Part shown: positions 4,038 through 6,128 of the stretch, in pieces
How the letters are laid out: every line of letters begins with the position of its first letter
How positions within the stretch are numbered: position 1 is the stretch's first letter
Source of the DNA: JANSWY01 sp038525605
GTDB taxonomy: Bacteria; Bacteroidota; Bacteroidia; Cytophagales; Cyclobacteriaceae
Direction of reading: 5' to 3'
NCBI GenBank assembly: GCA_038525605.1
Contig: JBCBHL010000425.1
Span: 1-6,128, forward strand
Length of the DNA stretch: 6,128 nt
Position numbers and translations under genes: made by a program
Notes under the pieces: generated by a model
The model's input: only the letters and a program-made list of their open reading frames with translations
Database searches by the model: none
What the model was told of the DNA's origin: nothing

Positions 4038-6122
4038 ATGAACACCTACAGCATTTTAATAAGAGGCTATTTTCTCCTGCCGTTATTACTTCTGGCCAAC
4101 ATCGATCTGGCAGGTCAGGATATGACCAAAGGATTTCGACAGCTTGAAACAGGCGAGTTCGAATCTGCAAAAGCATTTTTTAAAGATGTCCTCAAAAAGT
4201 CACCGGAAAATAAAACGGCATTAATCTGTTATGGCAGGGCAGTAGGCCTGTCGGGAAATCCTGAAGTATCACTCGGAATCTTTAATGACCTCAACAGGAA
4301 GTATGCCCGGGACCAGGAAGTGTTGCTGAACCTGGCAGAGGCACAGCTCTGGGGAAAACAGCCCCTGAAAGCCATACCTGTTTACAAGTCCCTGCTGGAG
4401 ACCGATGATCAGTTGTTTGCTGCCTGGTTAGGGCTTGCGAACAGCTATTCGATGGCTGGTAAATATGAGCAGGCTTATGAAACAATTAAAGAAGCGATAG
4501 TGCTGGATCCCCAAAACGGGCAGGCCAAAATCTCGAGAAAGTACATCATTTTAGGCTATGCGAATTACTTCGGATCAGATCAGCAGGATTTTGAGAGAGC
4601 ACTTGCATTGCTCGACGAAAACCTGGCAAACGATGCTGAAGACCAGGATTCAAGGATGCTACAAGGATCTATGATGATGCGAGCAAAAAAATATGAAGAA
4701 GCGTTAGCGAGTTTTAGTAAGCTGAAGAGTAAAACTAATTCGCTGATGCAACAATCGCTGGTATTGCATCTATCCGGTAAGAATCAGGAGGAAGCCTATC
4801 AGCTGGCAGATAGTGCCAACCGGATTCCAGTAGGGGATCCTCAGAAGAAGATGGCTGTAAGGCTTCATTTGCTCAATGCATTGCTATGGAATAGTGAATT
4901 GAAGAAAGCGAAGGAATATCATCAGTCTTTGACGGATGAATATGGTGAAAAAGCGTCCGTGTTGTTTGCCGGAGCACAGCTGTCGATGTATGATGCGGAC
5001 TTTGAAAAGGGTGTTGAAGATTATCGAGCGGGATTGACAAGGGAAGAGCGTTCCTTTGCCGGAAATCTGGGAATTGCTGATGCTTTTCATGCTTTGAAAC
5101 TGGATAGCAAGTCTTACGATGCGGCATTTAGATCTGAAGAGATTTTTGAAAACCAGCCTGATGTGTTGGCTTTCATTAAAAAACTCAACGATAGCCATAG
5201 CCCGGAGGTGCACGGTGCTTACGTCCTTAGTGGTTCCAGTGACGGCAGTTATAACCGGGCTTATCGGACCGGAGGTAGTCTGAGTATAACTCCGGAGTTA
5301 AAAGTTGGGGTTGATTATGAAAACAAAAAGTACCGGATGCAGGGAAGTGATGCATATTCGGAAAAGGAGGTATTTGGAGTTTACAGTAGCTATCAGTTTA
5401 ATTCAATGGTAAACTTTGAGTCCGAGATAAAGCTCTTGCGCAATAATATTGAAGGGATTACCTCCAGCAATTACCTGATGCGAATGATGGCGAAACTAAG
5501 AATCAATAAGCTGCTGGGCATCAGTACCGGATATAAGTCTGAATTGCTTGATTTCAATAATGCTTTGTTCAGCAGGCAGCTAAGGGCCGATCACCTGTTT
5601 TTGCAAAGTAACTTTTACATCGCGCAGTCCGGTATTGGGAATTATACGGAATTGATGAAGTCTTTTCTCAGCGATGGTAATCAGCGAACGTTGCTGTTTA
5701 CTTCAGTCTATCAAAATATTGGCAAGAAGAAGTATTTGAAAACAGGTGTCAACTACTTACATATCACTTTCAATGAATCACGTCCCACTGACTATTTCAG
5801 CCCTCTGAAGCACCAGCAGGTGGAAGTGTTTGCAGGATTTACCTACAGCATCAAATCCAAATATCCCACAAAGCTGCAAGCTGAGTCGGCCTATGGTTTC
5901 CAGTGGAATACTGACGTGGAAGAGTTTTCGCTACGGGCCAAGTTGAGTGTGATACAGCAATACAAGCAGTTTAGACTGGAAGTTTTCGGTCAGTATTCTA
6001 CAGCAGCAAATGATACTTTCAACGGCTTTAATTTTCATGAATACGGTGTGAAGTTAAGAGTGCAGTTGACCGGAAAGCCTGTATTTTATAAAAAGATAAA
6101 AGATAATTATGACAATAAATGA
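4038..6122 (+). CDS. TPR-repeat protein with C-terminal YaiO/PgaA/BcsC-like outer-membrane beta-barrel (putative exopolysaccharide export)
   Basis: I chose the ATG at 4038 (694 residues) over the in-frame TTG at 4011. It follows an A-rich leader, lies downstream of a -7 element, and gives a clean signal peptide (hydrophobic 11-22, cleavage likely between LAG and QD near 26/27). Residues about 29-385 are helical TPR-like repeats; clear units are GEFESAKAFFKDVLKKSPEN, GKYEQAYETIKEAIVLDPQN and KKYEEALASFSKL. Residues about 390-694 alternate as beta strands with aromatic girdles and carry YFSP at 586-589, resembling the YFSP/YYSP motif near the end of BcsC and PgaA barrels. In those systems the TPR part lies in the periplasm and the barrel lets polymer leave the cell. 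The final residue is K, not the usual aromatic; the last barrel strand probably ends near GVKLRVQL. The TGA overlaps a following ATG. Architecture is firm; the polymer is unknown. Confidence 0.85.
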   Translation: MNTYSILIRGYFLLPLLLLANIDLAGQDMTKGFRQLETGEFESAKAFFKDVLKKSPENKTALICYGRAVGLSGNPEVSLGIFNDLNRKYARDQEVLLNLAEAQLWGKQPLKAIPVYKSLLETDDQLFAAWLGLANSYSMAGKYEQAYETIKEAIVLDPQNGQAKISRKYIILGYANYFGSDQQDFERALALLDENLANDAEDQDSRMLQGSMMMRAKKYEEALASFSKLKSKTNSLMQQSLVLHLSGKNQEEAYQLADSANRIPVGDPQKKMAVRLHLLNALLWNSELKKAKEYHQSLTDEYGEKASVLFAGAQLSMYDADFEKGVEDYRAGLTREERSFAGNLGIADAFHALKLDSKSYDAAFRSEEIFENQPDVLAFIKKLNDSHSPEVHGAYVLSGSSDGSYNRAYRTGGSLSITPELKVGVDYENKKYRMQGSDAYSEKEVFGVYSSYQFNSMVNFESEIKLLRNNIEGITSSNYLMRMMAKLRINKLLGISTGYKSELLDFNNALFSRQLRADHLFLQSNFYIAQSGIGNYTELMKSFLSDGNQRTLLFTSVYQNIGKKKYLKTGVNYLHITFNESRPTDYFSPLKHQQVEVFAGFTYSIKSKYPTKLQAESAYGFQWNTDVEEFSLRAKLSVIQQYKQFRLEVFGQYSTAANDTFNGFNFHEYGVKLRVQLTGKPVFYKKIKDNYDNK

Positions 6123-6128
6123 TAGAAT
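6119..6128 (+). CDS. Possible start of the next gene (cut by the window edge)
   Basis: The TGA of the barrel gene (6120-6122) lies in an ATGA, so an ATG at 6119-6121 overlaps it in another frame and continues open to the window end (M-I-E). Four-base ATGA overlaps are a common sign of translational coupling in operons. Only three codons are visible, so the product cannot be named; in comparable loci a glycosyltransferase would be expected, but that is a guess. Confidence 0.4.

Noticed and set aside
4291..5213. Three minus-strand ORFs opposite the TPR region
   Set aside because: They are shadows of the TPR-barrel gene, with compositions rich in P, H, S and R typical of antisense reading.

Overview
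The window looks like a chromosomal piece from a Bacteroidota bacterium, probably a Cytophagales-like one. The evidence is indirect. The genes lack Shine-Dalgarno sequences and often start after A-rich leaders. One start is preceded by a TAnnTTTG-type -7 element. The ECF sigma factor has a C-terminal Cys-rich tail of a kind I know from this phylum, and a TPR plus YaiO-type outer-membrane barrel protein is typical there. There are no RNA genes, CRISPR arrays, transposases or phage genes.

Left part (1-1954), all on the + strand: the C-terminal half of an ECF sigma factor, a glyoxalase-fold (VOC) protein, an NTF2/SnoaL-like lipoprotein and a DUF2200 protein. The first three are closely spaced; DUF2200 follows after a 182-base gap in which I see no gene or clear signal. 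The first 75 bases are an exact reverse complement of 157-231, inside the sigma gene. The N-terminal part of the sigma reading frame is therefore not genuine sigma sequence. This is most likely a fold-back (chimera or assembly) artefact at a contig end.

Middle (1955-2320): a 366-base interval that is not empty. It holds a 55-codon minus-strand ORF (2015-2182) that looks like a real small protein, a 16-bp imperfect stem between the convergent genes, a near-perfect 20-bp palindrome just upstream of the small ORF, and a weak stem at the 3' end of the flippase gene.

Right part (2321-6128): two divergent units that look like part of an exopolysaccharide locus. On the minus strand, a single-domain STAS protein without a phosphorylatable serine overlaps a 12-TM MOP/Wzx-like flippase by 23 bases. 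On the + strand, a 694-residue protein with a signal peptide, TPR repeats and a C-terminal YaiO/PgaA/BcsC-like barrel is followed by an ATGA-coupled start of another gene that leaves the window. A plausible working model is that the flippase moves a lipid-linked glycan across the inner membrane, the TPR-barrel protein guides polymer through the periplasm and outer membrane, and the STAS protein is a regulatory or scaffold partner. This is inference from families and layout; no glycosyltransferase is visible here.
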